64,000 bases of DNA from a bacterium (GCA_021812245.1 JAKAOK010000001.1:163951-227950); one strand, 5' to 3'. Positions 44,516-54,744 are shown, counted from the first letter of the stretch. The notes: generated by a model not told the origin, from the letters alone. Made by a program: numbers and translations.

Positions 44516-45862
44516 TTAAATTTTTATCCCCGACAACTTCCTATAAACGGATCTTTCGCTTTCCCCTATAATCCGCGCAATCTCTGATTTAGTAAGCCCT
44601 TTGGAAAGGAGATAATTTATATATTTTTCTTCTATTTCCTTTAAAGATAAATTTTTCTCAAAAATTTCGAACTCTTTTCCGCCGTAATAATTTTTAGCGT
44701 TTGAAATTTCGAGCTGTATGGCTCCCTCAGGGATTTCGTCTTTCCCTTCGGACAATACTATACCTCTTTCTATAACATTTTTTAATTCCCTTACGTTTCC
44801 CGGCCAGTCGTAATTCATAAGCTTATCTATAGCGGACTGCGAAATAGGCTTTGAAAATTGAACCTTATTTTCTTTAGTCATAAAATAATGCGCTAAATGG
44901 GGGATATCTTCTTTTCTTTCCCTTAAAGGCGGAAGTTCTATCGTAAACCCGCTTATCCTGTAAAATAAATCTCCTCTGAAACGGCCGTCTTCAACCATAT
45001 TTTTAAGATTTTTATTTGTTGCCGTTATAATTCTGGTATCTATGAAAAGATTTTTGGAAGAACCGACCCTTCTGAAGCTTTTGGTATCTATTATCCTTAG
45101 AAGCTTGCTTTGTATTATGCCGCTCACTTCTCCTATTTCGTCTATAAAAAGCGTTCCCTTATCGGCATATTCCAAAAGCCCTTTTTTAAGAACGTCGGCT
45201 CCGGTAAAAGAACCCCTCTCGTGGCCGAACAATTCGGATTCAAAAAGGTTTTCCGAGAGATTGCATGAATCGACTATAATAAAAGGATTATCCCTTCTTG
45301 AAGAAAGCCTGTGGAGCAGATTTGCGCTAAGTTCTTTGCCGGTACCCGACTCTCCGGAAATAAGAACGTTCAGGTTTGATTTTGCGGCAACGGTAATATC
45401 CTCTATGACCTTGGCTGACGCTTTCGATTTTCCTATAAAAAATCTTTTAAAAATTTCACGCTTGAAATAAGACGCATAATTCTTAAGATTTATTTTCTCA
45501 ATAAGCCTTTTTATCGTTATACTGAGTTCTTCCAGACTTAAAGGTTTGACTAAATAATCGCATGCCCCTATTTTTAATGCCGCTACGGCGGAATCTACGC
45601 TTCCAAAAGCAGTCAGAATAATCATTTCGGCATCTTTAGACCTTGATTTTACCGTATTTAGCAGATCTATTCCCGATTTTCCGGGTAATTTCAGGTCGGA
45701 TATTATAATATTGAAAAAATCTTTCTCCAACTTATTTATAGCCTCTTCGGCAGAACCTACGGAAACTACGTCATAACCCTCGCTTTTTAAGTAGTCGAAA
45801 AGGATTGCCCTGTAGTTTATATCGTCGTCCACTATAAGTATAGAAATAGAATTGTTATCCAT
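44516..45862 (-). CDS. Sigma-54-dependent response regulator (NtrC family)
   Basis: The 448-residue protein has a receiver domain (Asp in IIISDLKLPGKSGIDLL), an AAA+ domain (Walker A ISGESGTGKE, GSFTGAD as the GAFTGA-type loop, Walker B TLFIDEIGE, R-finger region) and a C-terminal Fis-type HTH (TKSEIARIIGESERSVYRKL). It activates sigma-54 promoters after phosphorylation by the kinase encoded 9 bp upstream. Target genes are not shown; the adjacent chemoreceptor and acs are candidates. Confidence 0.95.
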   Translation of the reverse strand: MDNNSISILIVDDDINYRAILFDYLKSEGYDVVSVGSAEEAINKLEKDFFNIIISDLKLPGKSGIDLLNTVKSRSKDAEMIILTAFGSVDSAVAALKIGACDYLVKPLSLEELSITIKRLIEKINLKNYASYFKREIFKRFFIGKSKASAKVIEDITVAAKSNLNVLISGESGTGKELSANLLHRLSSRRDNPFIIVDSCNLSENLFESELFGHERGSFTGADVLKKGLLEYADKGTLFIDEIGEVSGIIQSKLLRIIDTKSFRRVGSSKNLFIDTRIITATNKNLKNMVEDGRFRGDLFYRISGFTIELPPLRERKEDIPHLAHYFMTKENKVQFSKPISQSAIDKLMNYDWPGNVRELKNVIERGIVLSEGKDEIPEGAIQLEISNAKNYYGGKEFEIFEKNLSLKEIEEKYINYLLSKGLTKSEIARIIGESERSVYRKLSGIKI

Positions 45863-45871
45863 ATTAAAAAT

Positions 45872-47053
45872 TTATTTAATTTGATTTGCTAGCGATTCTT
45901 TTCCTGATTTATTTTCGGAAAAGTTCCTTTTAACAGGAACCTTTACGACGAATTTTGTACCGAGGTCCATTTTGGATCTGACCTCTATGGAGCCTCCGAG
46001 AGATTTAATTATACTGAGAGATATGGAAAGACCGAGCCCGGTGCTCGCGGAATTTTTATTTTTAGAAAAAAAAGGGTCGAAAATCTTTTTAATATCCTCT
46101 TGGGCAATACCGCGGCCGTTATCTATTATTATTATATAAATATATTCCTTAATTTTTTTGGTTATAAAATAAACTATCCCCGAATTTTCTTCGACAGCCT
46201 GCACGGCATTAAGTCCTATATTCAATAAAACCTGCCTTAAGCCCGCCTCCGAAAAACTTATTAAGGGAATATGGGGCGCAAGGTTTTTCTTTATCATAAT
46301 ATTTTTTTTGTTTGCGGTAAAGTATAACAGGACAAGGCTTTCTTCCAGTGAATTATTGACATTTACTATATCCGTGGAATTTGAAACGGGCCTGGATAAG
46401 ATAAGAAGTTTTTTTGTAATATCTTTACATCTTTCAATCTCCCGCTTCATTAAATCAAAATATTTTTTTATATCGCATCCGCCTTCTTTCATTACATTTG
46501 CAATATCCGCATTCTGAGTCAGACCGCTACCGTCAGCGCACATTTTTATCATGTCTATAGAGGCTAGAATGTTATTCAGCGGATTATTTATCTCATGCGC
46601 AACGCCCTCGGCTAAGAGGCCGACTTCGGAAAGTCTCTGCGAAAGGTTAAATTTTAGATGGGCGTTTGAACCGTTCCCGAGGCACCTTAAAACCTCTACG
46701 GCATATTTTTTTCCTGTTTCGGCGTCGTAAAAAGGCGAAGAATTTATTTCTACGGCAATTTCTCGATTCTGCGGGCCGTAATGTCCGTGTATGACTTTAA
46801 CCGTTTTGCCTTTTTTAATTACCTCTTCTATAGAGCATGATTCCAAAAGGGGATCGCAGGGCTCGTCCCTAAAATGGCTTACTTTATAGCAATAACCGCC
46901 TATTACTTCAGAGGGGGGAGTTCCCGCATCATCCAAAAAGCGTTTATTTGCATAGACTATTTTATAATTTTCATCTATAACTATCACGCCGTCGCTTATA
47001 TTATCTAAAATATCCGAAGCGTTAAGCGGCAGATTGATATTTTCATTTGACAT
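45872..47053 (-). CDS. PAS sensor histidine kinase
   Basis: The 393-residue soluble kinase has a PAS domain (about 12-120), a HisKA domain with LLAEGVAHEINNPLNNIL, and an ATPase domain with the N-box IGLNAVQAVEE, IIDNGRGI and STGLGLSIS. No membrane helix is seen. The PAS domain contains C55, H60, C66 and C73 (YCYKVSHFRDEPCDPLLESC), which could bind a metal or haem or form redox disulfides. It pairs with the NtrC-type regulator 9 bp downstream. Confidence 0.93.
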   Translation of the reverse strand: MSNENINLPLNASDILDNISDGVIVIDENYKIVYANKRFLDDAGTPPSEVIGGYCYKVSHFRDEPCDPLLESCSIEEVIKKGKTVKVIHGHYGPQNREIAVEINSSPFYDAETGKKYAVEVLRCLGNGSNAHLKFNLSQRLSEVGLLAEGVAHEINNPLNNILASIDMIKMCADGSGLTQNADIANVMKEGGCDIKKYFDLMKREIERCKDITKKLLILSRPVSNSTDIVNVNNSLEESLVLLYFTANKKNIMIKKNLAPHIPLISFSEAGLRQVLLNIGLNAVQAVEENSGIVYFITKKIKEYIYIIIIDNGRGIAQEDIKKIFDPFFSKNKNSASTGLGLSISLSIIKSLGGSIEVRSKMDLGTKFVVKVPVKRNFSENKSGKESLANQIK

Positions 47054-47089
47054 GAGTATAATATATCATATTTCCGAAATTTTAACCGC

Positions 47090-48355
47090 CTATTGGTTCA
47101 TCAGATTTAAAAAATCGGCGTTGGATTTAGTGTTTTTTATTTTATCTATTAAAAATTCCATTGCATCGGTAGTGTCCATACCGGACAAAACCTTTCTTAA
47201 TATCCAAATTTTTTTCAGATGGTCCTTATCTACGAGAAGTTCTTCCTTTCTGGTGCCTGATTTATTAATATCTATAGCCGGAAAAACCCTCTTTTCGGAT
47301 AATTTTCTATCTAAATTGACTTCAAGATTTCCGGTTCCTTTAAACTCTTCGAAAATTACCTCGTCCATTCTTGAACCGGTATCGATTAAGGCCGTGGCAA
47401 TTATGGTAAGACTGCCTCCCTCTTCGATGTTCCTCGCCGCTCCGAAAAACCTTTTGGGTTTATGCAGGGCGTTTGAGTCCACTCCGCCGGATAAAACCTT
47501 TCCCGAAGACGGAATGGTGACGTTGTATGCGCGCGCAAGTCTGGTAATCGAATCTAATAATATGACGACGTCTTTTCCCGTTTCCACTAATCTTTTTGCT
47601 TTTTCTATAACTATTTCGGCAATTTGTATATGTCTCTGGGGCGGTTCGTCGAATGTCGAGCTGATTACTTCGCCGTTAACCGACCTTTGCATATCCGTAA
47701 CCTCTTCCGGCCTTTCGTCTATTAAAAGAACCATAAGAAAAATCTCTTTATGATTGGTATTTATAGCATGGGCGATGTCTTTTAAGAGCATTGTTTTTCC
47801 TGTTCTCGGAGGGGCGACTATCAACCCCCTCTGTCCTTTCCCGATAGGAATCAACAGGTCCATAAGCCGGGTAGATAAATTTTTGGGGTCGAATTCAAGC
47901 TTTATTTTTTCTTCAGGATATAAAGGGGTTAAGTTATCGAATAAAATCTTTTCCTTTGCAATTTCTGGATCTTCAAAATTTATGCTTTCGACTTTTAAGA
48001 GGGCGTAAAATCTTTCGCTGTCCTTTGGCGGCCTTATGACTCCGCGAATAGTGTCCCCCGTTCTTAAACCGAATTTTCTGATCTGGGAAGGCGATACGTA
48101 AATATCGTCGGGACCGTGAAGATAGTTCGCCTCAAGCGACCTTAAGAATCCGTACTGGTCGGGCAGGATTTCAAGCACCCCTTCTCCCGAAATCAATCCG
48201 TTTTTTTCCGCCTGCTGGCTTTTTTCGGTTTCCGCCTGAAGCAGGGCATATATCAGGTCCTGCTTCCGCATGCCTGATGCGCCGTCTATATTGTAATCCT
48301 TCGCTATTTGCAGTAATTCGTTAATTTTTTTTACCGATAATTCTTTAATGTTCAT
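47090..48355 (-). CDS. rho: Transcription termination factor Rho
   Basis: The 421-residue RNA-dependent helicase has the N-terminal Rho-N domain, the RNA-binding [15 protein letters not shown] segment, Walker A APPRTGKT, Walker [17 protein letters not shown] and the Q-loop region. An AAAGGAGC ribosome site precedes the ATG. It lies 65 bp after the GGDEF gene. Confidence 0.98.
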   Translation of the reverse strand: MNIKELSVKKINELLQIAKDYNIDGASGMRKQDLIYALLQAETEKSQQAEKNGLISGEGVLEILPDQYGFLRSLEANYLHGPDDIYVSPSQIRKFGLRTGDTIRGVIRPPKDSERFYALLKVESINFEDPEIAKEKILFDNLTPLYPEEKIKLEFDPKNLSTRLMDLLIPIGKGQRGLIVAPPRTGKTMLLKDIAHAINTNHKEIFLMVLLIDERPEEVTDMQRSVNGEVISSTFDEPPQRHIQIAEIVIEKAKRLVETGKDVVILLDSITRLARAYNVTIPSSGKVLSGGVDSNALHKPKRFFGAARNIEEGGSLTIIATALIDTGSRMDEVIFEEFKGTGNLEVNLDRKLSEKRVFPAIDINKSGTRKEELLVDKDHLKKIWILRKVLSGMDTTDAMEFLIDKIKNTKSNADFLNLMNQ

Positions 48356-48368
48356 AAATGCTCCTTTA

Positions 48369-48405
48369 AAATTTTATTTTTGTGCTTTTATTCTTTGTGC
48401 TTTTA
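48369..48405. repeat. Short tandem repeat upstream of rho
   Basis: On the minus strand the unit AATAAAAGCACAAA occurs twice in tandem (second copy slightly degenerate) in the rho leader, ending before the ribosome site. Its role is unknown; rho leaders in other bacteria can carry autoregulatory signals. Confidence 0.4.
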
Positions 48406-48420
48406 TTTCTTATTTGTTAT

Positions 48421-49425
48421 TTACATGCATGTCCACCTGTTCATCCTTCTCGCATCGATGCGGCGTCCTTCGGCTATATCCAAAATAGTCCGTTCATTAT
48501 TGCCGTCGTCCGGAAACGTCGAAACTCCGGCATTTAGAGATAATATGTCCTGATTTTCTTTTTTGAATACGCCTTCGGTTTCCGACAATATAACATTTAG
48601 AATATCCTTTGCCTTATCTTTTCCCATATTGGGAAATAAAATTATAAACTTATTGCCGTATCTCGAAGCCGTATCAAATGCTCTTATATTTTTTTTAATA
48701 ATATTCGCAATGATTCCGATATTTTTATCGCCCGCTTGGTGACCGTTCATAGAATTTAATTTATTTAATTGATTTACGGAAATCAATGAAACGGATAACC
48801 GGCCTTTGTCGTTAATTACTTTTTGCATTTCCTGAAAAAGCTTTTCATGAAAATATTTAAAATTATTGAGTCCCGACACGTAATCAACCTGCGAACAGTC
48901 TCTCATAGTCTGAACGCATTTATTTGAGTTTAAAATATAAGCGATTACCGAAAAAATGGTGTCGAAAACTTCAATTTTATCGGCTCCACAATTCTTAAAT
49001 CCCGGCACCGAATATATTATCACGGAATACGAATCCGTATAAGCGGTTTTCAGTTCATACGCGTACAGCTCGGAAACATTTTCATGTTCGAATAAATTCC
49101 GGTATTTATCGTATTTATCGCTTTCTTTTTTAAAATCTATATATAGTCCATTTTTTAACGGCGCTATTTCTTGCAGCAAAGCCATAGGTGGAGTTTCGTT
49201 GATTCTTTTAATAAACTCGTGCGAAAAGCCTCTGGATATTTCGACGCTTTCTTCGACGTTGTATTTTCTGTATATAAACATTATCGCCGTTGCTCCAAAC
49301 GTAAATTCAAACGCGATATTAACGAAATGCATAACCTCCTCGATCGTTTTTTTTTGATATGCAAAATCTAACAACTCTTTTATAAATTTATAGCCCAAAT
49401 CTTCACATTTTATATACTCTTCCAT
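48421..49425 (-). CDS. Degenerate GGDEF-domain protein
   Basis: The C-terminal half resembles a diguanylate cyclase domain (VDYSGLNNFKYF-like start, LNKLNSMNGHQAGDKNIGIIANIIKKNIRAFDTASRYG). However, the GG(D/E)EF active-site motif reads GNKF in RYGNKFIILFPN. Diguanylate cyclase activity is therefore unlikely, and a binding or signalling role more likely. The N-terminal ~180 residues may be a GAF-like sensor. I chose the ATG at 49425, with AAAGGGG upstream, over the longer frame beginning at 49446. It lies between coaE and rho. Confidence 0.75.
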   Translation of the reverse strand: MEEYIKCEDLGYKFIKELLDFAYQKKTIEEVMHFVNIAFEFTFGATAIMFIYRKYNVEESVEISRGFSHEFIKRINETPPMALLQEIAPLKNGLYIDFKKESDKYDKYRNLFEHENVSELYAYELKTAYTDSYSVIIYSVPGFKNCGADKIEVFDTIFSVIAYILNSNKCVQTMRDCSQVDYVSGLNNFKYFHEKLFQEMQKVINDKGRLSVSLISVNQLNKLNSMNGHQAGDKNIGIIANIIKKNIRAFDTASRYGNKFIILFPNMGKDKAKDILNVILSETEGVFKKENQDILSLNAGVSTFPDDGNNERTILDIAEGRRIDARRMNRWTCM

Positions 49426-49495
49426 AAGCAACACCCCTTTTATCATGGGACAGACTCAAGTATGTCCCCGTCCAATATTATTGAATTATTTATTT

Positions 49496-50104
49496 TTATT
49501 CCGGAACGGGAAAATTAATTTTATATAAACTATTTAAAAAGTGTATAAACGAGTTAATTTGAGGAATTAAGAATTTAAATCCGTAATTATTGTTTATTAT
49601 AAAGTCGGATTTCTTAATTTTTTCTTTTTCGCTTAACTGATTTTTATTTCTTTTAATGAAATCTTCAAAATCGAATTTTTTATACGTTCTTTTAATTCTT
49701 CTCGAAAAATCGCAGGCAACAAGGATGGTTTTATCTAAGTTAAGATAATATCCGGATTCTATAATAACCGCTCCTTCGATTATTGCGGCGGGTCTCCGGC
49801 TTATTTTAATTATACGGTCTATATCTGCCCTCAAAGTCGGATAGATTATATCTTCTAAAACCCTTTTTTTTGAGACGTCGGAAAAAATTATACCGGCAAG
49901 AATTTTTCGATCTATCTCATAATCATTATTTAAAATGTTTTTGCCGAAAAAATCAACAATTTTTTTATATTCCGCGCTATTTTTTTTTATAATTTTATTT
50001 GCTTCTTCGTCAAGATTCAAGGTTAAAAAATCGTAATTTTTAAATAAATTAAGGACCGCGGTTTTCCCCGAACCTATAGAACCGGTTAATCCGATTTTAA
50101 CCAT
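49496..50104 (-). CDS. coaE: Dephospho-CoA kinase
   Basis: CoaE phosphorylates dephospho-CoA, the last step of CoA synthesis. The protein begins MVKIGLTGSIGSGKTAVLNLF (P-loop) and has the family segment VLEDIIYPTLRADIDRII and an IIEGAVIIESGY near the centre. I start at the ATG at 50104, with AGAGGT upstream, rather than the GTG at 50116. About 202 residues result, a typical length. Confidence 0.94.
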   Translation of the reverse strand: MVKIGLTGSIGSGKTAVLNLFKNYDFLTLNLDEEANKIIKKNSAEYKKIVDFFGKNILNNDYEIDRKILAGIIFSDVSKKRVLEDIIYPTLRADIDRIIKISRRPAAIIEGAVIIESGYYLNLDKTILVACDFSRRIKRTYKKFDFEDFIKRNKNQLSEKEKIKKSDFIINNNYGFKFLIPQINSFIHFLNSLYKINFPVPE

Positions 50105-50123
50105 TTTATAAAACACCTCTAAT

Positions 50124-50864
50124 TCATAAAACCGCTATAAAAGAAACCTGCCTTTTACCGTCTTTATCGCGTCTGTAGCTAAAAAAACCGGTATTTTCAA
50201 AATTACATATATTTAAATCGTAAATATTTTTATCGCTAAATCCGTTCGAAATCAACTCGTTCCTTATAAAGCCTTTTAAATCAAAAAAAATTTGATTTTC
50301 ATTTACGGTTTTATCAAAAAATTTTTGATTTAAGGTATCTTTTGCTAAAAATAAATTTAAAAAATCCTCTTTGACTTCATAGCATTTCTTGCATATCGAT
50401 GGTCCTATCACTATTAAGGTGCCGCCGATATCAGCCTTAAATTCATCCGTTAAAATATTTTTTGCATTTTTTATTATCCCGCCATAAGCGCCTTTCCAGC
50501 CGCAATGGACCGCTCCTATAATACGGCCGTTATTATTAATATCGGCAAAAAGCAATGGAACGCAATCAGCCGTTCTTATACACAGCGCTATGCCGCGTTC
50601 CTTAGTAAAAACTCCGTCCGCATTATTTATATCAAAAACATTATAATTATCTTTTGCCGCCTCTTTAAATTTTTCATCTAAAACGGCTATATTGATACCG
50701 TGGCTTTGTTCGACCTCGTACGAATAATGCACCGTTTTTTTTAAAAGTTCTTTTCTTGCGGTTAAATTCTCGGGATTAAAATCCAGCGAACCGTCCATAA
50801 AACCATAAACAATGCCTGAATTTTCAATATTTAGCTTGTCTATGCCTCCGCAAAGGTAAATCAT
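50124..50864 (-). CDS. pgeF: Multicopper polyphenol oxidase / laccase-domain protein (PgeF/YfiH)
   Basis: The 246-residue protein has the YfiH metal site: His in EQSHGINI, Cys in TADCVPLL and His in VHCGWKGAYGG. These proteins hydrolyse wrongly made peptidoglycan precursor linkages (Ser instead of Ala) or act on purine nucleosides. Its ATG overlaps the rluD stop (ATGA), suggesting coupled translation. Confidence 0.92.
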   Translation of the reverse strand: MIYLCGGIDKLNIENSGIVYGFMDGSLDFNPENLTARKELLKKTVHYSYEVEQSHGINIAVLDEKFKEAAKDNYNVFDINNADGVFTKERGIALCIRTADCVPLLFADINNNGRIIGAVHCGWKGAYGGIIKNAKNILTDEFKADIGGTLIVIGPSICKKCYEVKEDFLNLFLAKDTLNQKFFDKTVNENQIFFDLKGFIRNELISNGFSDKNIYDLNICNFENTGFFSYRRDKDGKRQVSFIAVL

Positions 50865-51805
50865 AAGACGGCATCCGAATCATCCGAACCAAAAGCCCAT
50901 AGCATATCGTCCGGAACTTTTGCCTTTAAAATTATTTTTTCTTTTGTTTCAGGATGCGGAAATTCAAGCATATATGCATGCAGCATCTGTCTTTTAACAA
51001 AATTTAAACTTTTGTATCTGCCTTCAATATCTTTTCTTTTGTAAAGCTTATCTCCTACAATAGGATATCCGTTTTCAAAAAGAGAAACTCTGATTTGATG
51101 GGTTCTACCCGTTTCCGGCATTACTTTAAGGAGGGTTGCAGCACCCCTTATCGATTTTACGTTTTCAAAACGGGTAACGCAATGTTTTCCGTCTTCTTTT
51201 TTATTTATTTCCATTTTAATCCTGCTCTTAGGGTCTCTCTTTATAAACCCCTCGATGCATCCGCCTTCTTGCGTAATAATGCCGTAAGTTACGGCAAAAT
51301 AAGTTTTTTTAATTTCGCGGTTTTTAAAACTCGATGCAAGAGCGTTATGCGAAAAATCGTTTTTTGCTATTAACATTATGCCGGACGTATCTTTGTCTAA
51401 CCTGTGTACTATTCCAGGCCTTTCAACGCCGCCTATGCCTGAAAGGTTGGATATCTTTCCTACTAAGATATTTACCAGCGTATTGTTATAATTTCCCTTC
51501 CCGGGGTGAGCCGAAATCCCCGCCGGTTTGTTTACCGCCGCAATATAATCGTCTTCGTAAATTATTTCGATATCGTAATCAAATGCTTGTATTCCTGATT
51601 TTATTATCTCCGGCTCCTTGAAAGTTATTATACTACCTTCTTTTAATGAATGAGCGGATTTTTTTACGACCGCGCCGTTAATTTCGACCGCGCCGCTTAA
51701 TATATGTTTCTTAATAAACGACCTTGTTTTCTCCGGTAATTTTGTCGTCAAAAAAAGGTCTAATCTTATATTTTTACCGGTATAAACAAATGAAATTATT
51801 CCCAT
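50861..51805 (-). CDS. rluD: RluD-type 23S rRNA pseudouridine synthase
   Basis: The 314-residue protein has an N-terminal S4-like domain and the RluA/RluD catalytic motif GIVHRLDKDTSGIMLIAKND, with the catalytic Asp in HRLDKDT. It ends with GRTHQIRVSLFENGYPIVGDKLY. It isomerises uridines in large-subunit rRNA. Its 5' end overlaps gpmI by 10 bp. Confidence 0.94.
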   Translation of the reverse strand: MGIISFVYTGKNIRLDLFLTTKLPEKTRSFIKKHILSGAVEINGAVVKKSAHSLKEGSIITFKEPEIIKSGIQAFDYDIEIIYEDDYIAAVNKPAGISAHPGKGNYNNTLVNILVGKISNLSGIGGVERPGIVHRLDKDTSGIMLIAKNDFSHNALASSFKNREIKKTYFAVTYGIITQEGGCIEGFIKRDPKSRIKMEINKKEDGKHCVTRFENVKSIRGAATLLKVMPETGRTHQIRVSLFENGYPIVGDKLYKRKDIEGRYKSLNFVKRQMLHAYMLEFPHPETKEKIILKAKVPDDMLWAFGSDDSDAVL

Positions 51806-53340
51806 AAAACGCGTCCGGTCATCTCCTCAGGTATATCTAAACCGAGCAGTTTAAGGATAGTAGGCGCAATGTCCGCAAGCCTGCCGGGCTTCAGCGGCGG
51901 GAATTCTTTTGCATTGTTTGATACGATAACTAAAGGCACCGGATTTAAGGTGTGGTTAGTCATAGGCTCTCCGTTAACGCCTTTCATAGTTTCCGCATTT
52001 CCATGGTCTGCCGTTATCATGCAGGCACAGTCAAAGCCTAAGGCAACCGGTATTATTTCGCTTATAGCGGAATTAACCGCCTGAACGGCTTTTATAGCGG
52101 CATCATAGTTTCCGGTATGTCCGACCATATCGCAGTTTGCAAAATTGCAGACTATTAATTCGTATTTGCCTGATTTTATTCTTTCGATGAGCGCATCTTT
52201 AATTTTAAATGCGCTCATCTCCGGTATCAAATCATATGTTTTAAATTCTCTCGGCGAAGGTATCAAAAGCCTGTCCTCATTTTTAAACGGCTCTTCTCTG
52301 CCGCAGTTAAAAAAATAAGTTACGTGGGCGTATTTTTCCGTTTCGGCAATTCTGAATTGGTTAAAACCGTGATTAGATATAACCTCCCCTAAAATATTGG
52401 AATAATTTTGAGGTTCTATAATATATTTATTTTCAAACGAATCGTCGTATTTAGTCATCGTTATGAAATTTTTAACCGGTTTAAAATCCTTTCGTGAAAA
52501 TTTATTGAAATTATTGAAAATAAAAGCCTCGGTCAGCTGTTTTGCCCTATCCGCCCTGAAATTAAAAAATAATACGCCGTCTTCATCTTTTATCCTGCCG
52601 TCGTTTTCCGCACCGTTATCTATAACTACCGCAGGCATAAATTCGTCCGTTATATTATCTCCGTAAAATTTTTTAATTGCGCTTACGGGGTCGTCAAATT
52701 TTTCTCCCTTTAACCGCGTAAGTAAATTAAAAGCGGTTTCAATTCTGTCCCAGCGGGTATCCCTGTCCATTGCATAAAATCTTCCGCAAAGAGTCGAAAT
52801 AAACACTCTGCCTGCAAAAGGCTTTATATGTCCGGTTAGTTTATCCAGAAAAACCGGCGCGCTCTGCGGCGGAGAATCCCTGCCGTCTAAAAAAGGATGG
52901 ATATAAACTTTTTTTATTCCGTTGTTATAAAAAAAGTCGATTAAATATAACAAATGCGACAGTTCGGAGTGCACCCCGCTTTCCGAGAGCAATCCCATAA
53001 GGTGGACGACCGAACCGCCTGCTTTAATTTTTTCTAGAAATTCACATAAAACTTTATTGTCTTTAAGCTTGTCGTCTTTTATGAGCAGGTCTATTTTTGT
53101 CAAATCCTGCATTATCAATCTTCCGGCGCCTATATTGGAATGGCCGACCTCGGAATTACCCATAGTGTTTTCGGGAAGACCGACGTCTAATCCGTGGGCT
53201 TTTAAAGCGGTAAAGGGATAATTTTTAAAGAGTGAATTTATAAACTCCGGCTTGGCATTAATTATTGCATTTCCTTCAATTTTCGAAGACATTCCGAAAC
53301 CGTCTAAAATAATTAAGACGGTGCTTTTAAATTTTTTCAT
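51796..53340 (-). CDS. gpmI: 2,3-bisphosphoglycerate-independent phosphoglycerate mutase
   Basis: The 514-residue alkaline-phosphatase-fold enzyme has LIILDGFGMS, the phosphoserine site MGNSEVGHSNIGAGR and the metal motif ITADHGNAETM. It interconverts 3- and 2-phosphoglycerate. It follows the TPR gene by 7 bp. Confidence 0.97.
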   Translation of the reverse strand: MKKFKSTVLIILDGFGMSSKIEGNAIINAKPEFINSLFKNYPFTALKAHGLDVGLPENTMGNSEVGHSNIGAGRLIMQDLTKIDLLIKDDKLKDNKVLCEFLEKIKAGGSVVHLMGLLSESGVHSELSHLLYLIDFFYNNGIKKVYIHPFLDGRDSPPQSAPVFLDKLTGHIKPFAGRVFISTLCGRFYAMDRDTRWDRIETAFNLLTRLKGEKFDDPVSAIKKFYGDNITDEFMPAVVIDNGAENDGRIKDEDGVLFFNFRADRAKQLTEAFIFNNFNKFSRKDFKPVKNFITMTKYDDSFENKYIIEPQNYSNILGEVISNHGFNQFRIAETEKYAHVTYFFNCGREEPFKNEDRLLIPSPREFKTYDLIPEMSAFKIKDALIERIKSGKYELIVCNFANCDMVGHTGNYDAAIKAVQAVNSAISEIIPVALGFDCACMITADHGNAETMKGVNGEPMTNHTLNPVPLVIVSNNAKEFPPLKPGRLADIAPTILKLLGLDIPEEMTGRVLWE

Positions 53341-53347
53341 ATCGTTT

Positions 53348-54721
53348 TTATTCGGAGATTAAAGGCGATATATTTTTGATTTCGTCCTTAGCGCCGGTTT
53401 CATAGAGAGTTCCGGATGTTTTTATATTAAAAGTGTTCCATAGATTACATGAGGGGCATATTGAAGAATAACTATAAGAAACAAACCCGCAGTTCGAGCA
53501 CACGAAAGGCAGTTTAACGGGATATTTGCTTTTAAGGGCTTTTCTGAAATTTACGGATGCGTCGTTGTATTTTCCTCTTTTAAAATAACATTCCGCAAGC
53601 AGCATATTTAGAGAGTCATCTTTAAATATCGACTGGGGGATTAAAGATAAATTCGAAATAGCTTCGTCTATCATTTCTAATCTTATATATAATTTCCCCA
53701 GAAAAAGCCTGTATTCCCATCTTTCGGGATTATCGTATATAAGCTCTTGATAAAATCTAATTATATTTTCGGGGTGGTTTGTTTTTATAGAGACATCTTC
53801 AATTTTTATAATTAGAGCAAGATTGCCGGTCTTAAGGAATGCTTTCTCCCATAATTCAAAGGCTTCGTTAATTTTCCCTTTTTTTATAAATACATCTCCA
53901 AGCGATATATAAGCGGGTACGAAATTTTTCTGCTGGCTTAGCACCTGATTAAAGCGTTTTGCCGACCTCTCGGTATCGTTTTCCGATTCCAGAAGATATT
54001 TTCCAAATTCGTACTTAAGCCCAAGCATAACCTGTTCTTCTTTTTTGTTAATCTCTTTGTCTTTTGACTGCGAAAGAAACAGCTTCGACATTTTGTAAGC
54101 ATTCTTCCACTCTTCTTTTTGAATAAATATATTTTTCAGCTGAGTTATGGCATAAAGATTGTCAGGAGAATATTCCAGCGCCTTATTCAGATAAAAAACG
54201 GCCTTATCGTAATCTTTATTAAGTTTGTAAAGATTTCCGGCTTCGTTGAGCGCCGTTATATTCTCTTTTTCTATTTCTAAGGCTTTGTTAAGGGCATTTT
54301 CCGATTCTTTAACTTTTCCTTTATGTTTATATATCTTTGCAAGGAGAAGATAAGCGCTAAGATTATTAGGATAGTTTAACAGATATTTCTTAATCAGGTC
54401 GATTCCTTTATCGTACTGCCCTTTAATGTACGCATCGAACGCTTTATTAACCGAGTTGTCCAATTCAGTTTTTATATATTGTTTTCTTTTGTATATTAAA
54501 TTTTTTATCTGATAGATGGAGTCCTTTAAAATGTTTATAATTAATATAAGCGCAATGCCTATTAAAAATGCCGAAAATACGTAAATTATAAGATAGCCGT
54601 TAAGTATATGATGCTGTCCGGGGGCATAATGCAAAAGAACTCTCTGCGGGTTAAGCGCATAAAGATACTCGAAGAATGCTATAAGTATAAGTATTGCTAT
54701 AATTATAGTAATTATATACAT
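53348..54721 (-). CDS. TPR protein with N-terminal membrane helices and C-terminal zinc motif (LapA-LapB-like)
   Basis: The 457-residue protein has two membrane helices (about 2-20 and 42-66), then at least six TPR-like repeats. Near the C-terminus it has a rubredoxin-type motif, CSNCGFVSYSYSSICPSC. TPRs plus this metal motif are the layout of LapB, which controls lipid A synthesis by guiding LpxC degradation. The two-helix start resembles LapA, so the gene may combine both. This would fit the LPS genes nearby, but a general membrane TPR scaffold is possible. It lies 23 bp after rsfS. Confidence 0.75.
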   Translation of the reverse strand: MYIITIIIAILILIAFFEYLYALNPQRVLLHYAPGQHHILNGYLIIYVFSAFLIGIALILIINILKDSIYQIKNLIYKRKQYIKTELDNSVNKAFDAYIKGQYDKGIDLIKKYLLNYPNNLSAYLLLAKIYKHKGKVKESENALNKALEIEKENITALNEAGNLYKLNKDYDKAVFYLNKALEYSPDNLYAITQLKNIFIQKEEWKNAYKMSKLFLSQSKDKEINKKEEQVMLGLKYEFGKYLLESENDTERSAKRFNQVLSQQKNFVPAYISLGDVFIKKGKINEAFELWEKAFLKTGNLALIIKIEDVSIKTNHPENIIRFYQELIYDNPERWEYRLFLGKLYIRLEMIDEAISNLSLIPQSIFKDDSLNMLLAECYFKRGKYNDASVNFRKALKSKYPVKLPFVCSNCGFVSYSYSSICPSCNLWNTFNIKTSGTLYETGAKDEIKNISPLISE

Positions 54722-54744
54722 AGGGAGATTAATTTACGTTAAAG

